Source: Chryseobacterium indologenes | GTDB taxonomy: Bacteria; Bacteroidota; Bacteroidia; Flavobacteriales; Weeksellaceae | Assembly (NCBI GenBank): GCA_016025055.1 | Contig: CP065590.1 | Coordinates: 2,480,001 to 2,544,000 of the forward strand | Length of the DNA stretch: 64,000 nt | Direction: 5' to 3' | Shown: in pieces, positions 39,132 to 48,304 of the stretch | How the letters are laid out: the number at the start of each line of letters is the position of its first letter | Numbering within the stretch: position 1 is the first letter of the stretch | Notes under the pieces: generated by a model | What the model was told of the DNA's origin: nothing | What the model saw: only the letters and a program-made list of their open reading frames with translations | The model's database searches: none | Translations under genes and position numbers: made by a program

Positions 39132-40130
39132 ATGGCAAGAAAAAAGCAACGAGTGCTACAGCATATAATGGAAGACGAATCCTATCAAATTATTAAAGCT
39201 CTTATTCCAAAGGAGAATGTTATTAGAGAATTTAACAGACCTGATTATGGAATTGATTTAGTAATTGAGCTTTTTGATAAAATAGAAGAAAATGCATATG
39301 AGACACTTGGTGAATTTATTTTTGTACAGGTAAAATCAATAAAAAGAGCAGAAATTAAACGAGAAAAAATTTTTCCTGTTGGTAACGTGGCAAAAGGAAA
39401 ATGGAATGAAGATAAATCAGAATATATTGAGCTTGATGTCATAAAATATAGTATGGATACCAATTCTATCTATACAATTCAAACTTTAGGAGGGAGCGTA
39501 TCTGTATTACTATTTTTAGTTGATATTTTTAATCAGGATACTTACTTTGTATGCCTTAATGATTATATTGATAAAATTATTCTTCCTCGAAATCCCAATT
39601 ATGGTGAACAAGAATATTACACAATAAAAATACCCATATTAAATAATTTGAAGGATAAACTTGTTAGCAATAATGCATTTAAGTTTTATGGTAAACGAGC
39701 AAAACTCCTTTCAGCATTTTCTAAATTTTCTTACCAAAAAAATGAGATTTCTCATTTATTAAAAATTAAAGATTTTCCAGTAATAACAATGAGAGATGAA
39801 TTAGAAAAAAATAAAGAAATTTCAGATATTGAACTTTACCAACAAGCTCTATTTTTTATAGATCAGATTGATAAATTAGATATTTGGAATCATAATGAAT
39901 GGGAAATCTTACCTATAATGAAAAATAATTTGGATGAATTAAGGATGTTTTTGGAAAAGGATATATTCGATGCGAAAGAGGCTAGAGAAAAAATACTTGT
40001 TATGTGGCATCAATTATCGAATTTAGGAAGAATATATGAAGATTTATCTAGAGAATGGTATTTACCCAAATTTATAAGTTTATTATCATCATATCCCGAA
40101 GAACCTAATATTAAAAAAAGCAAAAAATAA
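39132..40130 (+). CDS. DUF4365 domain protein, predicted PD-(D/E)XK nuclease
   Basis: A 332-residue protein. The first 180 residues match DUF4365: RPDYGIDLVIELFD followed by GEFIFVQVKSIKRAEIK, where Asp and the QVK triad form a PD-(D/E)XK-like active site, and SVLLFLVDIFNQDTYFVCLNDYI. The C-terminal 150 residues are helical and unassigned. The fold is predicted; cutting has not been shown for most members. As the second gene behind the KAP NTPase, it could be the effector of a two-gene defence module. A bidirectional terminator follows. Confidence 0.82.
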   Translation: MARKKQRVLQHIMEDESYQIIKALIPKENVIREFNRPDYGIDLVIELFDKIEENAYETLGEFIFVQVKSIKRAEIKREKIFPVGNVAKGKWNEDKSEYIELDVIKYSMDTNSIYTIQTLGGSVSVLLFLVDIFNQDTYFVCLNDYIDKIILPRNPNYGEQEYYTIKIPILNNLKDKLVSNNAFKFYGKRAKLLSAFSKFSYQKNEISHLLKIKDFPVITMRDELEKNKEISDIELYQQALFFIDQIDKLDIWNHNEWEILPIMKNNLDELRMFLEKDIFDAKEAREKILVMWHQLSNLGRIYEDLSREWYLPKFISLLSSYPEEPNIKKSKK

Positions 40131-40163
40131 AATAGCTCAATCAACTTAACAACCGTCATAATA

Positions 40164-40210
40164 AAAGAGTGATGATAAATTACCTATCAGTAGTTTATTA
40201 TCACTCTTTA
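40164..40210. terminator. Bidirectional terminator between convergent genes
   Basis: A 17-bp arm AAAGAGTGATGATAAAT pairs with TTTATTATCACTCTTTA (one or two mismatches) around a 13-base loop. It separates the DUF4365 gene from the minus-strand gene ending at 40219. Confidence 0.75.
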
Positions 40211-40218
40211 GATTTAGT

Positions 40219-40548
40219 TTATATTTTTTTATAACCCTCAACAAACTCTGTATAATTTTTAGAAGTATGAATTAAATGAAAATACCTTTGAACAAATCTA
40301 TTCTTGTCCTTTATATAGTCACTATAACTAATTATTTCGTCCACCAATCCTGTGAGAGCCAATATAAATAATATGGGAAAAGCTGGAATAAGTAGAATAC
40401 ACCACCAGTACTTTTTTAAAATTGCTGTAGAAGGATTTTCGGGAATTGGTGGAAGGGTTCTTTTTAATTGCACATATTCATTCTCCGAAACTGGACTGTG
40501 GGGTTTTGTAAAATAATACCTGTATTGTTTTACTTTATGAATTGCCAT
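40219..40548 (-). CDS. Small membrane protein of unknown function
   Basis: A 109-residue protein with one strong membrane helix (WWCILLIPAFPILFILALTGLV, about 48-69) between a Pro-rich N-terminal part (TKPHSPVSENEYVQL, LPPIPENP) and a charged, Tyr-rich C-terminal part. I recognise no family. It lies 15 bp after the secreted protein gene on the same strand; the two probably form an operon of island accessory genes. Confidence 0.6.
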   Translation of the reverse strand: MAIHKVKQYRYYFTKPHSPVSENEYVQLKRTLPPIPENPSTAILKKYWWCILLIPAFPILFILALTGLVDEIISYSDYIKDKNRFVQRYFHLIHTSKNYTEFVEGYKKI

Positions 40549-40563
40549 AATTATATTATTATT

Positions 40564-40914
40564 TTACTTAGAAACTGTATCAAAAGGATTCTCTCCTGCA
40601 CCCATAAAAACTGTCCCCATTCTTTTATACTTCATTGGCTTTCCTGCAACACAAACTGAATACATTCCATTTCCCTTTTGTTCTGATATTCTTAAAAAGA
40701 TTACATCCTTCTCGTTACAATCATTTTCTACAGCAATATGTTTTCTTAAATCTTCAATGGTAGCGTCAGCACGTTTTAACCATAATTGGATTTTTTTATC
40801 TGGTTGAGGTTCTTGATAATTTTTAGGAAGATCACACTTATTGTCTTTTTCTGTCTGTTGGGCAAATGCCATTGCTGAAACTATTATCAATAATGCTGAT
40901 AAAAACTTTTTCAT
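40564..40914 (-). CDS. Secreted small protein of unknown function
   Basis: A 116-residue protein with a signal peptide (MKKFLSALLIIVSAMAFAQ). The mature part has three Cys residues and mixed charged sequence (QLWLKRADATIEDLRKHIAVENDC, FLRISEQKGNGMYSVCVAG). No family is recognised. It is likely periplasmic or exported and precedes the small membrane protein gene. Confidence 0.6.
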   Translation of the reverse strand: MKKFLSALLIIVSAMAFAQQTEKDNKCDLPKNYQEPQPDKKIQLWLKRADATIEDLRKHIAVENDCNEKDVIFLRISEQKGNGMYSVCVAGKPMKYKRMGTVFMGAGENPFDTVSK

Positions 40915-40956
40915 ATAATTTAATTTTTGAATTTATGATTAGCTTCTCGGTAAACA

Positions 40957-41067
40957 GCTTTTCTGAAAAATAGAAAAGCAAGTGGTTCTCACTTGCTCTA
41001 GTTCTGAAGGCTCGGCAAAGCCTATGTTACATAGAAACAGGATAAGCCACTTGCCATATGACAAGTG
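40957..41067. other. Hairpin cluster, possible structured RNA or mobile repeat
   Basis: Within 111 bp there are three inverted repeats: GCTTTTCT / AGAAAAGC (40957-40979), AGCAAGTG / CACTTGCT with a five-base loop (40977-40997), and CACTTG / CAAGTG (41048-41067); GGCT / AGCC lies between. The core CACTTG/CAAGTG recurs in two of them. The stretch has no ORF and sits between the secreted protein gene and the helicase gene. No reverse transcriptase is nearby, so a retron is not supported. Confidence 0.5.
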
Positions 41068-41193
41068 TGCTGAACTGTTTGCATTTTGTAACATTTTAGA
41101 ATTTTGCCGATTCACAGAACAAAAGCAAAAGTTTTTACACTTTTATTTTCCGATAAAATTTGAATTACAAATATATAAATTTTGATTTAATCT

Positions 41194-43144
41194 TTAGAAG
41201 TCATCAATATTTATGGTATTTTCTTCACCAAACCAAGCTATTGCAGTGTTTATAACAGATGGTTGCGGATTATGATAGAAAACAGCTAGTTTTTCTTTAG
41301 AACGAGTACAGCATACATAAAATATTTTTTCCGTTCTTTCTTTTATTTTAGGATAACTTGACAATTTTGATTTTGTTTTTGATTTTCCTTCAACTAAAGA
41401 TTTATACACTGTACCATCATCAAAAACATATTCAAAATTATAATTATTCCAACCTCCTCTATCTAATATAACAAGGACTTTTTCAAATTCTCTTCCTTTT
41501 GTTTTATGTTGGGTTGAGAACGGAGTAAACCCTTCTAAATAATTATATAAATTAATAAATTCAGAATATTTAACCTTAGAAATTCTATTATAAACATATC
41601 GCTTATTTTGTATAAACTCATAGAGTTTATCGTCAGCATAAACCAATTTATATTCATCTGCTTTTTCAATTACATCACCAATCGTTTTTTCATCAGTTTT
41701 TGAAAGAGCTTCTATATGATCTTGTAATATTTTCTTGTCTTCAATTGAATTAATCTTATAATCTGTAATTTTCAAAAATTCATTATATCTCTTTTCATTG
41801 TATAGCCTTATACAATTTTGGATTTTAAATAAATGTTTTAATAAGTTATCTCTTTTTGTTCCTTTCTTGATTAAGTCTTTTTCATTTTGTTTTTTATCGT
41901 CCGTAAGAATATCACTATTTAAGTAAATTTTTCTAAACAAATTAAACTTATATGATTTAGCTTCGTTAAATAGATCAATATTTGCATTAATGAAGTCAGA
42001 CATTTTACCACCATTAGGAACTTGTCCAGATTTTTTTATTGCATCTCCAAAAGTATCATTTTCATCAATTTGAATTTGTAAATTATTTTTTAAGAAAACA
42101 TCAACAAGATATTTATATTCTAATATTTGGTCATTGTTATAAATATCCATTAAGGATCCAAATTGAGATTCTTTTGCTATAAGATTATGAGTAAGATTTA
42201 ACTCTTTACACTTTAAATTTCCGTCTTTATCCCTCTCATTAAAATCCCATTCTAAATATTTTCTAACTTTATCCAAATTATTTTCCGCAGAATATAAAAA
42301 TCTAATTTCTCCTTCCTTAATTGTACCATCTTCATTCATATTCGGGGGAATAGGGTTTGTTTTTTCCAATTGCGGTAATTGCTCTAGACCATCACTTCTT
42401 ACTTTATTAGCTAAATTAATAACATTAAGTGGACTTCTTCTGTTTTCTAGTTTCTTAACTTCTTGAACCAAACCACCCGCATTTTCTTTATACTTATTTA
42501 AATCTCCGATACCATCTTCATAAATAGATTGCATTGCATCTCCGAAAAAAACCTATTATATTCTTTTTTGAACCCTTTCTGAAATGATCTAGAAAAATCC
42601 TTATCACTAATTCGCTAGTATCCTGATATTCATCAATCAATATAAAATTAAATTTGTCTTTGATTATATCACATAATTTTTCATAGTTTTCAAATAAATA
42701 TTCAGCAATTACTAATAATTCATTATGTGAAATTATTCCTTTAGATAAATTTAGATTTTCCATATATCTAATACCTTCGGAAAACATTTCTACACTAGGG
42801 CTCTCTATATTTATTTTTTTCTGCAAGGGATTATTAGCTAGGGTAACTATTGCATGTTTTAATTCGTTTTGAAAATTTTTTATACAATCCCATAAGAAAT
42901 CATGAATGGTTAAAACCTGTAAATTTTTATGATCTATACGCTCTTCAATTTCTTTAACAGCAGAATTTGTATATGTAATACAGGCAATCTTATGATTTGG
43001 AAACTTATCAATTATTCCAATTATACACTGTACTAATGTATATGTTTTTCCACTTCCAGCTCCACCACTTAATAAAAAATTATCCCCTTTTTCTATATGA
43101 TCAAAAATCTGATCTATTTCACTTTTTAATTCTCTTTCAACCAT
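41194..43144 (-). CDS. UvrD/Rep-like helicase, Gabija GajB-like (apparent frameshift)
   Basis: About 649 residues when repaired. It shows Walker A FLLSGGAGSGKT (about 22-33), the Ia-like CITYTNSAVKEIEERI, Walker B FILIDEYQDTS, and late motifs FSTQHKTKGREFEKVLVIL and FYVCCTRSKEKLAVF of superfamily 1A. The frame breaks at the A7 at 42545-42551: removing one base joins NIIGFF to GDAMQSIYEDG, helicase motif III. It overlaps the end of the OLD-type nuclease gene by 19 bp, the gajA-gajB order. It is larger than the roughly 490-residue Bacillus GajB, with a long insert between motifs III and V. Confidence 0.8.
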
Positions 43145-45282
43145 AACAAACCTTCTTTTATATATTCAGGAATTTCCCAATTAGAATAATCATCATTACT
43201 ATGATATAAGATGTCTAAGGCAAAATGGGGTTTCTTATTAATACATTCATTTGCTAAATCATAAGAATCTTTATTTTCATTATTAAAATGTCTAGGATTT
43301 TTAATTCCTTTAAAGCTATCTATTTTACTAATAACTAAATTCTTATTTTGTGGTATAGCTAAAAAAGAATCTTCAAAGCTTCTTGCGGTATATCCATCAT
43401 AATCAGTTTGATAAGTAATACATACAGTTCCATTTTCATTTGGAATCCATTTATCATCTGTTTTAATCAAACATTTATCTTTTAATGTGAGAGATTTTAA
43501 TTCTTCAAGAGTTTTGTTATTTAAGAAAAATTTAAGTGCTGGATTTGCATAATTATCTCCAATTGCGACACGACAGGCTTCACCTTTTGTGATTTCTTTA
43601 TCATTTTTATTTAGTTTTTTAACTTTACGAGTGCTATCTAAGTCAGTAACAATAAGTGTTTTAACGCCTATAAAATCTATACAAAGTTCAAATATTTCAG
43701 AATAAGCTCCAACCTCGATAATTGAAATATTTTGAGATAGTAATGGGATTTTTTTCTCTTCTTTATCAGAGTGAGATAACTGAATATCTATTTTCTTCAT
43801 TATTGTTGGTAGAAGTATACGCTCCGTATCTCCCTCTATTAAAATAGCCTTGTCAGCAAAAAAAATTTCTGCCCTACTTATAGTAAGATATTGTTTAAGA
43901 AATTGATATTGCTTTCCCGTTTCATCATATAGATTTTTTAAATCCTTTAAATTTTTAGAAGTTATAGTATCTGTCTTTTTTAAATATTTAATTTCATCAA
44001 AATCACTATCTGCAACAATATGAGAAGAATGTGTAGAAATTATTGTCTGTAAACTACGGCAAATCTCAAATTCTGTATTATCAACATTTTTAATTGTTTT
44101 TGATATTTTATCTCCCACGATTGTTCTAATATTTTTTATAAAAACATATTGCATTTGTGGGTGAGTATGTGCTTCAGGTTCTTCTATAAACAATAAATTA
44201 ATATCTGCGGGAGCTTCTAATAAAGACCTTTGAAACTCATATTTTTTTATTTCAATTTCAAAGATCATGCTTATAAGATTTAGGTATCCCAAACCATTAT
44301 AGTGTTCTGGTAAATCCGACAGTTCATGTTTATAGTAAACAGTTGTATTACCTTTTAAAAGTTCTCTAGACTGTAATGTGGAAAGTACGCTTAATACTGA
44401 TTCATTTTCACGTATTCCACCTAGACTTTTTATTTTTTCAATTATGTCTTCAAAAAAAACTTTGTAAATTTTTGATAATTCTTCATCAGTATTAATTATA
44501 GTATCATGAAAATCATCTATTTTCTTAGCTTCATTTTCATCATTTTCTTTTCTTTCGTATATCTTTGAAGTTTGTAATGATAATGTCTTATCTGTTTCTT
44601 TGTTAGTAACATCTCTTCTAGCTGAAATGTATTTAAAACTAATGAAATCAGATATTTTCAAGTCTTCAATTAATATATAGTTATCCTCAATTATTTTTTG
44701 TGAAGTCTTGTCATAGAAAATTGATTTTTTCCTAGTTTCAAAATATTTTTGATAATGTAATTTGAAAAATTCCGAAAATCCTTTTACATTATATTTTTTA
44801 GGTGGCTCACAGGCTTCTGCCTCAGCTTTTTTAACATTTTCACGATGTCTATATTGTGCTAAATCTTTCCTGATTCCTAAATAATTTTTATAACTTAAAT
44901 AATAATCAAATCCTAATACAATATGGTTATTTTCGGGATCAAGGTCTAACATTAATTTTTGAATATTGATGAAACTATCAGTATTATTATACAATACTAA
45001 TATTCTTAATGAAATACCATTGTAGCATTTCAGATACTCTTCTTCAGAAAGCTCTGTAGTATCTTCAATAAGAATTTGCAATTGTTGTTTAAAGGACAAA
45101 TTAAAGTCTTCAATTGAAAAATTATTCTTATCACTTTGATTTAAAAATTTATCCAGAACTGTAAGAATAGAAGTTTTACCTGAGTTATTTTTTCCTATAA
45201 CCAACGAAATTTCATCTTCTAAGTCAATTTGAAAATCAGAAAGTATTCTAAAGTTTTTAATAAAAAGTTTTTTTATATTCAT
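43126..45282 (-). CDS. OLD-family ATPase/TOPRIM nuclease, Gabija GajA-like
   Basis: A 718-residue protein. The ABC/SMC-type ATPase has Walker A VIGKNNSGKTS (about 29-38), a helical insert, Walker B LLFIEEPEAHTHPQM (about 365) and the His switch TIISTHSSHIV. A TOPRIM domain follows, with ILIEGDTERILLP (about 482) and LIVTDLDS (about 545) supplying the acidic metal ligands. This is the class 2 OLD layout, which pairs with UvrD helicases in Gabija. In known Gabija, GajA nicks DNA when nucleotide levels fall and GajB senses DNA ends. Assignment rests on architecture and pairing. Confidence 0.82.
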   Translation of the reverse strand: MNIKKLFIKNFRILSDFQIDLEDEISLVIGKNNSGKTSILTVLDKFLNQSDKNNFSIEDFNLSFKQQLQILIEDTTELSEEEYLKCYNGISLRILVLYNNTDSFINIQKLMLDLDPENNHIVLGFDYYLSYKNYLGIRKDLAQYRHRENVKKAEAEACEPPKKYNVKGFSEFFKLHYQKYFETRKKSIFYDKTSQKIIEDNYILIEDLKISDFISFKYISARRDVTNKETDKTLSLQTSKIYERKENDENEAKKIDDFHDTIINTDEELSKIYKVFFEDIIEKIKSLGGIRENESVLSVLSTLQSRELLKGNTTVYYKHELSDLPEHYNGLGYLNLISMIFEIEIKKYEFQRSLLEAPADINLLFIEEPEAHTHPQMQYVFIKNIRTIVGDKISKTIKNVDNTEFEICRSLQTIISTHSSHIVADSDFDEIKYLKKTDTITSKNLKDLKNLYDETGKQYQFLKQYLTISRAEIFFADKAILIEGDTERILLPTIMKKIDIQLSHSDKEEKKIPLLSQNISIIEVGAYSEIFELCIDFIGVKTLIVTDLDSTRKVKKLNKNDKEITKGEACRVAIGDNYANPALKFFLNNKTLEELKSLTLKDKCLIKTDDKWIPNENGTVCITYQTDYDGYTARSFEDSFLAIPQNKNLVISKIDSFKGIKNPRHFNNENKDSYDLANECINKKPHFALDILYHSNDDYSNWEIPEYIKEGLLWLKEN

Positions 45283-45376
45283 GGTTATTAATATTTTAAA
45301 CTTTAAATTTTAGGAAGAATTTGAAATTCAATATTGGTTATGCTTATATTTTTATTTTTTTTTCATTTCAGTATTT

Positions 45377-45721
45377 TTAATTTTTTCGATTTGGAGTTAT
45401 AATTATTTTATAATTTCCAATTTTTCTATTATTTGAGTGACAACCTTTTATAAGAAGGTATTTGTCATTTTCATATACCATTTCATCAAATTTTGCCTTA
45501 AACACAGTTGGATACAAATCTGTATTAAGTGTACTTTCAATAAAAGTTACTACAACCCAATTAAATGTATCTGCAAAAGATATTATGACCTTCGTTTTAA
45601 TATCTATACTATTTAAATATGTATTTATTGATATATCAGCGTTAAAAATTTCATGCTCTTCTAAGTTTTGTTCGCTAAGAAATTTATTAATTTCATCTAT
45701 ACTAGAATAAGGGTGCTTCAT
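45377..45721 (-). CDS. Small protein of unknown function upstream of the Gabija-like genes
   Basis: A 114-residue soluble protein with alternating beta-like strands (TKVIISFADTFNWVVVTFIES, KYLLIKGCHS, NYKIIITPN). No family is recognised. It lies 94 bp before the nuclease gene and 13 bp after another small ORF, all on the same strand, so the four genes may share a transcript. Confidence 0.5.
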   Translation of the reverse strand: MKHPYSSIDEINKFLSEQNLEEHEIFNADISINTYLNSIDIKTKVIISFADTFNWVVVTFIESTLNTDLYPTVFKAKFDEMVYENDKYLLIKGCHSNNRKIGNYKIIITPNRKN

Positions 45722-45734
45722 AATTCCGTTAAAA

Positions 45735-46028
45735 TTAAATTTTACTTAATTCGTATTTAATTCTATAGAGAAGATTATTTTTAAAAATTAAATCTAAAAG
45801 TTCACCTGATACGATTGTAGTTTCTTTAGATTTTACAAGGTCAAAAATATTTTTAATTTTGGGATCACTCATATTATCAATATTTATAGCAATCAAATAA
45901 TTAATTTCATCTAATTGTTTATCAAGATAGTTATCTAAACTTACTTTATCCAGCATCTCAATTTCATTTTCTTTTTCGTAATTAAGCGATATTAATTGCT
46001 TCTTTAATTCTTCTAATGTGTAATTCAT
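45735..46028 (-). CDS. Small helical protein of unknown function
   Basis: A 97-residue charged helical protein (MNYTLEELKKQLISLNYEKENEIEMLDKV, DPKIKNIFDLVKSKETTIVSGELLDLIF). No motif is recognised. It is the first gene of the probable four-gene minus-strand operon and is divergent from the GHKL ATPase gene. Confidence 0.5.
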   Translation of the reverse strand: MNYTLEELKKQLISLNYEKENEIEMLDKVSLDNYLDKQLDEINYLIAINIDNMSDPKIKNIFDLVKSKETTIVSGELLDLIFKNNLLYRIKYELSKI

Positions 46029-46319
46029 GGATTTTATAATTTTTTATTTCGATTATTATACTTCAAATAATCACTAAATTAAATAAATATCATTACAAAT
46101 CAATTTCTAAATATGAGATACTTATATTTATGTACTAACTTAGGTGAAGTAATATGGATTTATCTTTAAGTATTTGCAATATTTTGATATTCAAATAAGG
46201 CACATTTACTGAAGTTGAATTAATTAATTTTGTAGATATTTATATAAAAATATTAGTTTTATATACTAAATCTATGATCAACGTCTAATATTACTATTTA
46301 AACTAATAACTAATACACA
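46029..46319. other. Divergent intergenic region with a possible promoter
   Basis: A 291-bp AT-rich region between two divergent operons with no ORF. TAATTTTG at 46225-46232 matches the -7 element for the plus-strand GHKL gene, but no TTTG lies at the expected distance. Confidence 0.4.
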
Positions 46320-48233
46320 ATGAAAAAACATGATTTTGTACAAGGTTCTTTATTTGAAGAAGATTTTTTATTGAGAACACTAGGCAATTTAGGATCTCAA
46401 CCTGACATTGCTTTAACTGAACTAGTTGCAAATGCGTGGGATGCAGGAGCAACTGAAGTCGATATTTTCTTGCCAGATGAGTATGGGCAGCCACTAATCA
46501 TAAAAGATAATGGTACTGGATTAACTGCTGATGAATTCAAAGCTCGTTGGATGAAACTTGGGTACAACAGATTGAAAAATCAAGGAAAAAAAGTTGAATT
46601 TGCAAAGGGTATAGATCTAAAAAGGATTGCATATGGTCGAAACGGTGTTGGAAGACATGGATTACTATGTTTTAATGATGAATATAAAATAATCACTAAT
46701 AAAGATGGCAAGGAATCGACATTTACTATTACTACAAAAGATGATACAGAGCCATTTATAATAAAAAAGGAACAATTTGCAAAATCAAGCTATCCTGGGA
46801 CAAAATTGGAAGTAATTGTAAAAAAAAATATTCCCAAATCTTCTGAAATAAATGATATTATTTCCGCTAGATTTTTACATGATCCTAATTTTAAAATTTC
46901 TATAAATAAAAAAATAATTAATTTAGAAAATCATTCGGGCGTAGTTAAAACAATTCCAATTGAAATAGAGAAATGTAGTTTCATTATAAGTTTGATAGAT
47001 ACTAAAAAATCAAGAAAAAACACGCTTTATCAAGGTGTGGCAATTTGGCAATCAGGTAGATTAATTGGTGAACCGTCATGGGCGTTGGGAACAAATATTA
47101 TTTTAGATGGGAGAACGCAGGAAGCAAAAAAGTATTCTGTCATTATTCAAACAAATGATCTCGAAAGTTATATTAGAGAAGATTGGTCTGGCTTCAAAAA
47201 AAGTAGAGACTTAGATTTTATTTTTGAAAAACTGTCGGAAGAAATAGGAATTATTTTTAACGAAATTGCAATAGAAAATGTTGAAGAAACAAAGAAAATT
47301 GTTAAGCAAAACTATAATAAAGATTATGCATCTCTTACACCATTGGCAAAATATGAATTTAATGAAGCATTAGATCATATTACTAAAACAAACCCAACTG
47401 CTAAGCAAGAATCAATTAATCTTGCAATGGAAACATTGATTAATTTAGAGAATACAAGGAATGGTTCTGAATTGCTTCAAAAGATCTCTACACTTACAAG
47501 CGAAGATATAAATGGTTTGAATAAGCTTCTGGATAATTGGTCAATAAAAGATGCTTTAATTGTTTTAGATGAAATTGATAAAAGAATTTCTGTTATAGAA
47601 TCCATAAGAAAATTATCATCCGACAAGACAGTTGATGAGCTTCATGTTTTACATCCACTAATTGCTAGTGCGAGATGGATATTTGGTCCTGAATACGACT
47701 CTCCAGAATATTCCTACAATAATCAATTACATACTACAGTACAGAAAGTTTTTGGAAAGAAAATCGATAAGGATAATTTCAACAATAACAAAAAAAGACC
47801 AGATATCGTTGTAATGGGAGATTCCACCTTTTCAATAAATTGTATTAATGATTATGATACTGAAACAAGTATTTCAAATATCAAAAAAGTTTTAATTATA
47901 GAATTAAAAAGAGGAGGCTATAAACTCGGCAGAGAAGAAAAAAATCAAGCGGTAGGTTACGTAGAAGATTTTATGAACTGTGGAACTCTACTTGGAAATC
48001 CTTACATAAATGCATTTTTAGTTGGCGAATCATTTTCAGAAAAGATACAACCTAATCATACCGTTTCAAACTCTAATAATGTTGAAATGGGTAAAGTTCA
48101 AATTTGTTTATTTTCTCAAATTGTAGACTCTTCTGAAAAAAGATTATTTAACCTTAGAGATAAACTTTCTGAACGATACTCAGAGTTTACAGAACAAGAT
48201 ATATTAAGTACTCAGAAAAAAATTGTAATCTAA
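46320..48233 (+). CDS. GHKL (MORC-like) ATPase fused to PD-(D/E)XK nuclease-like domain
   Basis: A 637-residue protein. The Bergerat ATPase fold shows the N box ALTELVANAWDAGATEVDI, the G1 box IKDNGTGLTADEF and the G2 box GRNGVGRHGLL, within residues 25-120. A transducer-like middle follows (about 130-330), then a helical linker. Residues 440-600 look like a restriction-endonuclease fold: FGPEYDSPEYSYNN, RPDIVVMG with the Asp, and IIELKRGGYKLGREEKNQAVGYVEDFM with the E-x-K pair. Prokaryotic MORC-like ATPases with such domains are known from restriction-linked loci. A STAND gene starts 71 bp later on the same strand. Confidence 0.82.
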   Translation: MKKHDFVQGSLFEEDFLLRTLGNLGSQPDIALTELVANAWDAGATEVDIFLPDEYGQPLIIKDNGTGLTADEFKARWMKLGYNRLKNQGKKVEFAKGIDLKRIAYGRNGVGRHGLLCFNDEYKIITNKDGKESTFTITTKDDTEPFIIKKEQFAKSSYPGTKLEVIVKKNIPKSSEINDIISARFLHDPNFKISINKKIINLENHSGVVKTIPIEIEKCSFIISLIDTKKSRKNTLYQGVAIWQSGRLIGEPSWALGTNIILDGRTQEAKKYSVIIQTNDLESYIREDWSGFKKSRDLDFIFEKLSEEIGIIFNEIAIENVEETKKIVKQNYNKDYASLTPLAKYEFNEALDHITKTNPTAKQESINLAMETLINLENTRNGSELLQKISTLTSEDINGLNKLLDNWSIKDALIVLDEIDKRISVIESIRKLSSDKTVDELHVLHPLIASARWIFGPEYDSPEYSYNNQLHTTVQKVFGKKIDKDNFNNNKKRPDIVVMGDSTFSINCINDYDTETSISNIKKVLIIELKRGGYKLGREEKNQAVGYVEDFMNCGTLLGNPYINAFLVGESFSEKIQPNHTVSNSNNVEMGKVQICLFSQIVDSSEKRLFNLRDKLSERYSEFTEQDILSTQKKIVI

Positions 48234-48304
48234 TTTTTATTTATCAATAAAATATTCTACAATTAATTTTATAATTATAACAAAACATAAGCTAATAACC
48301 TGAA

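Noticed and set aside
40957..41067. Retron msr-msd RNA
   Set aside because: Hairpins are present but no reverse transcriptase gene occurs anywhere in the window.
41194..42534. Separate 446-residue helicase fragment gene
   Set aside because: It lacks Walker A; it is the second half of the helicase whose first half ends at 42518 in another frame.
42545..42551. Programmed ribosomal frameshift in the helicase
   Set aside because: The break is in a homopolymer, inside motif III, and matches the pattern of indels in unrelated genes; no known need for a short product.
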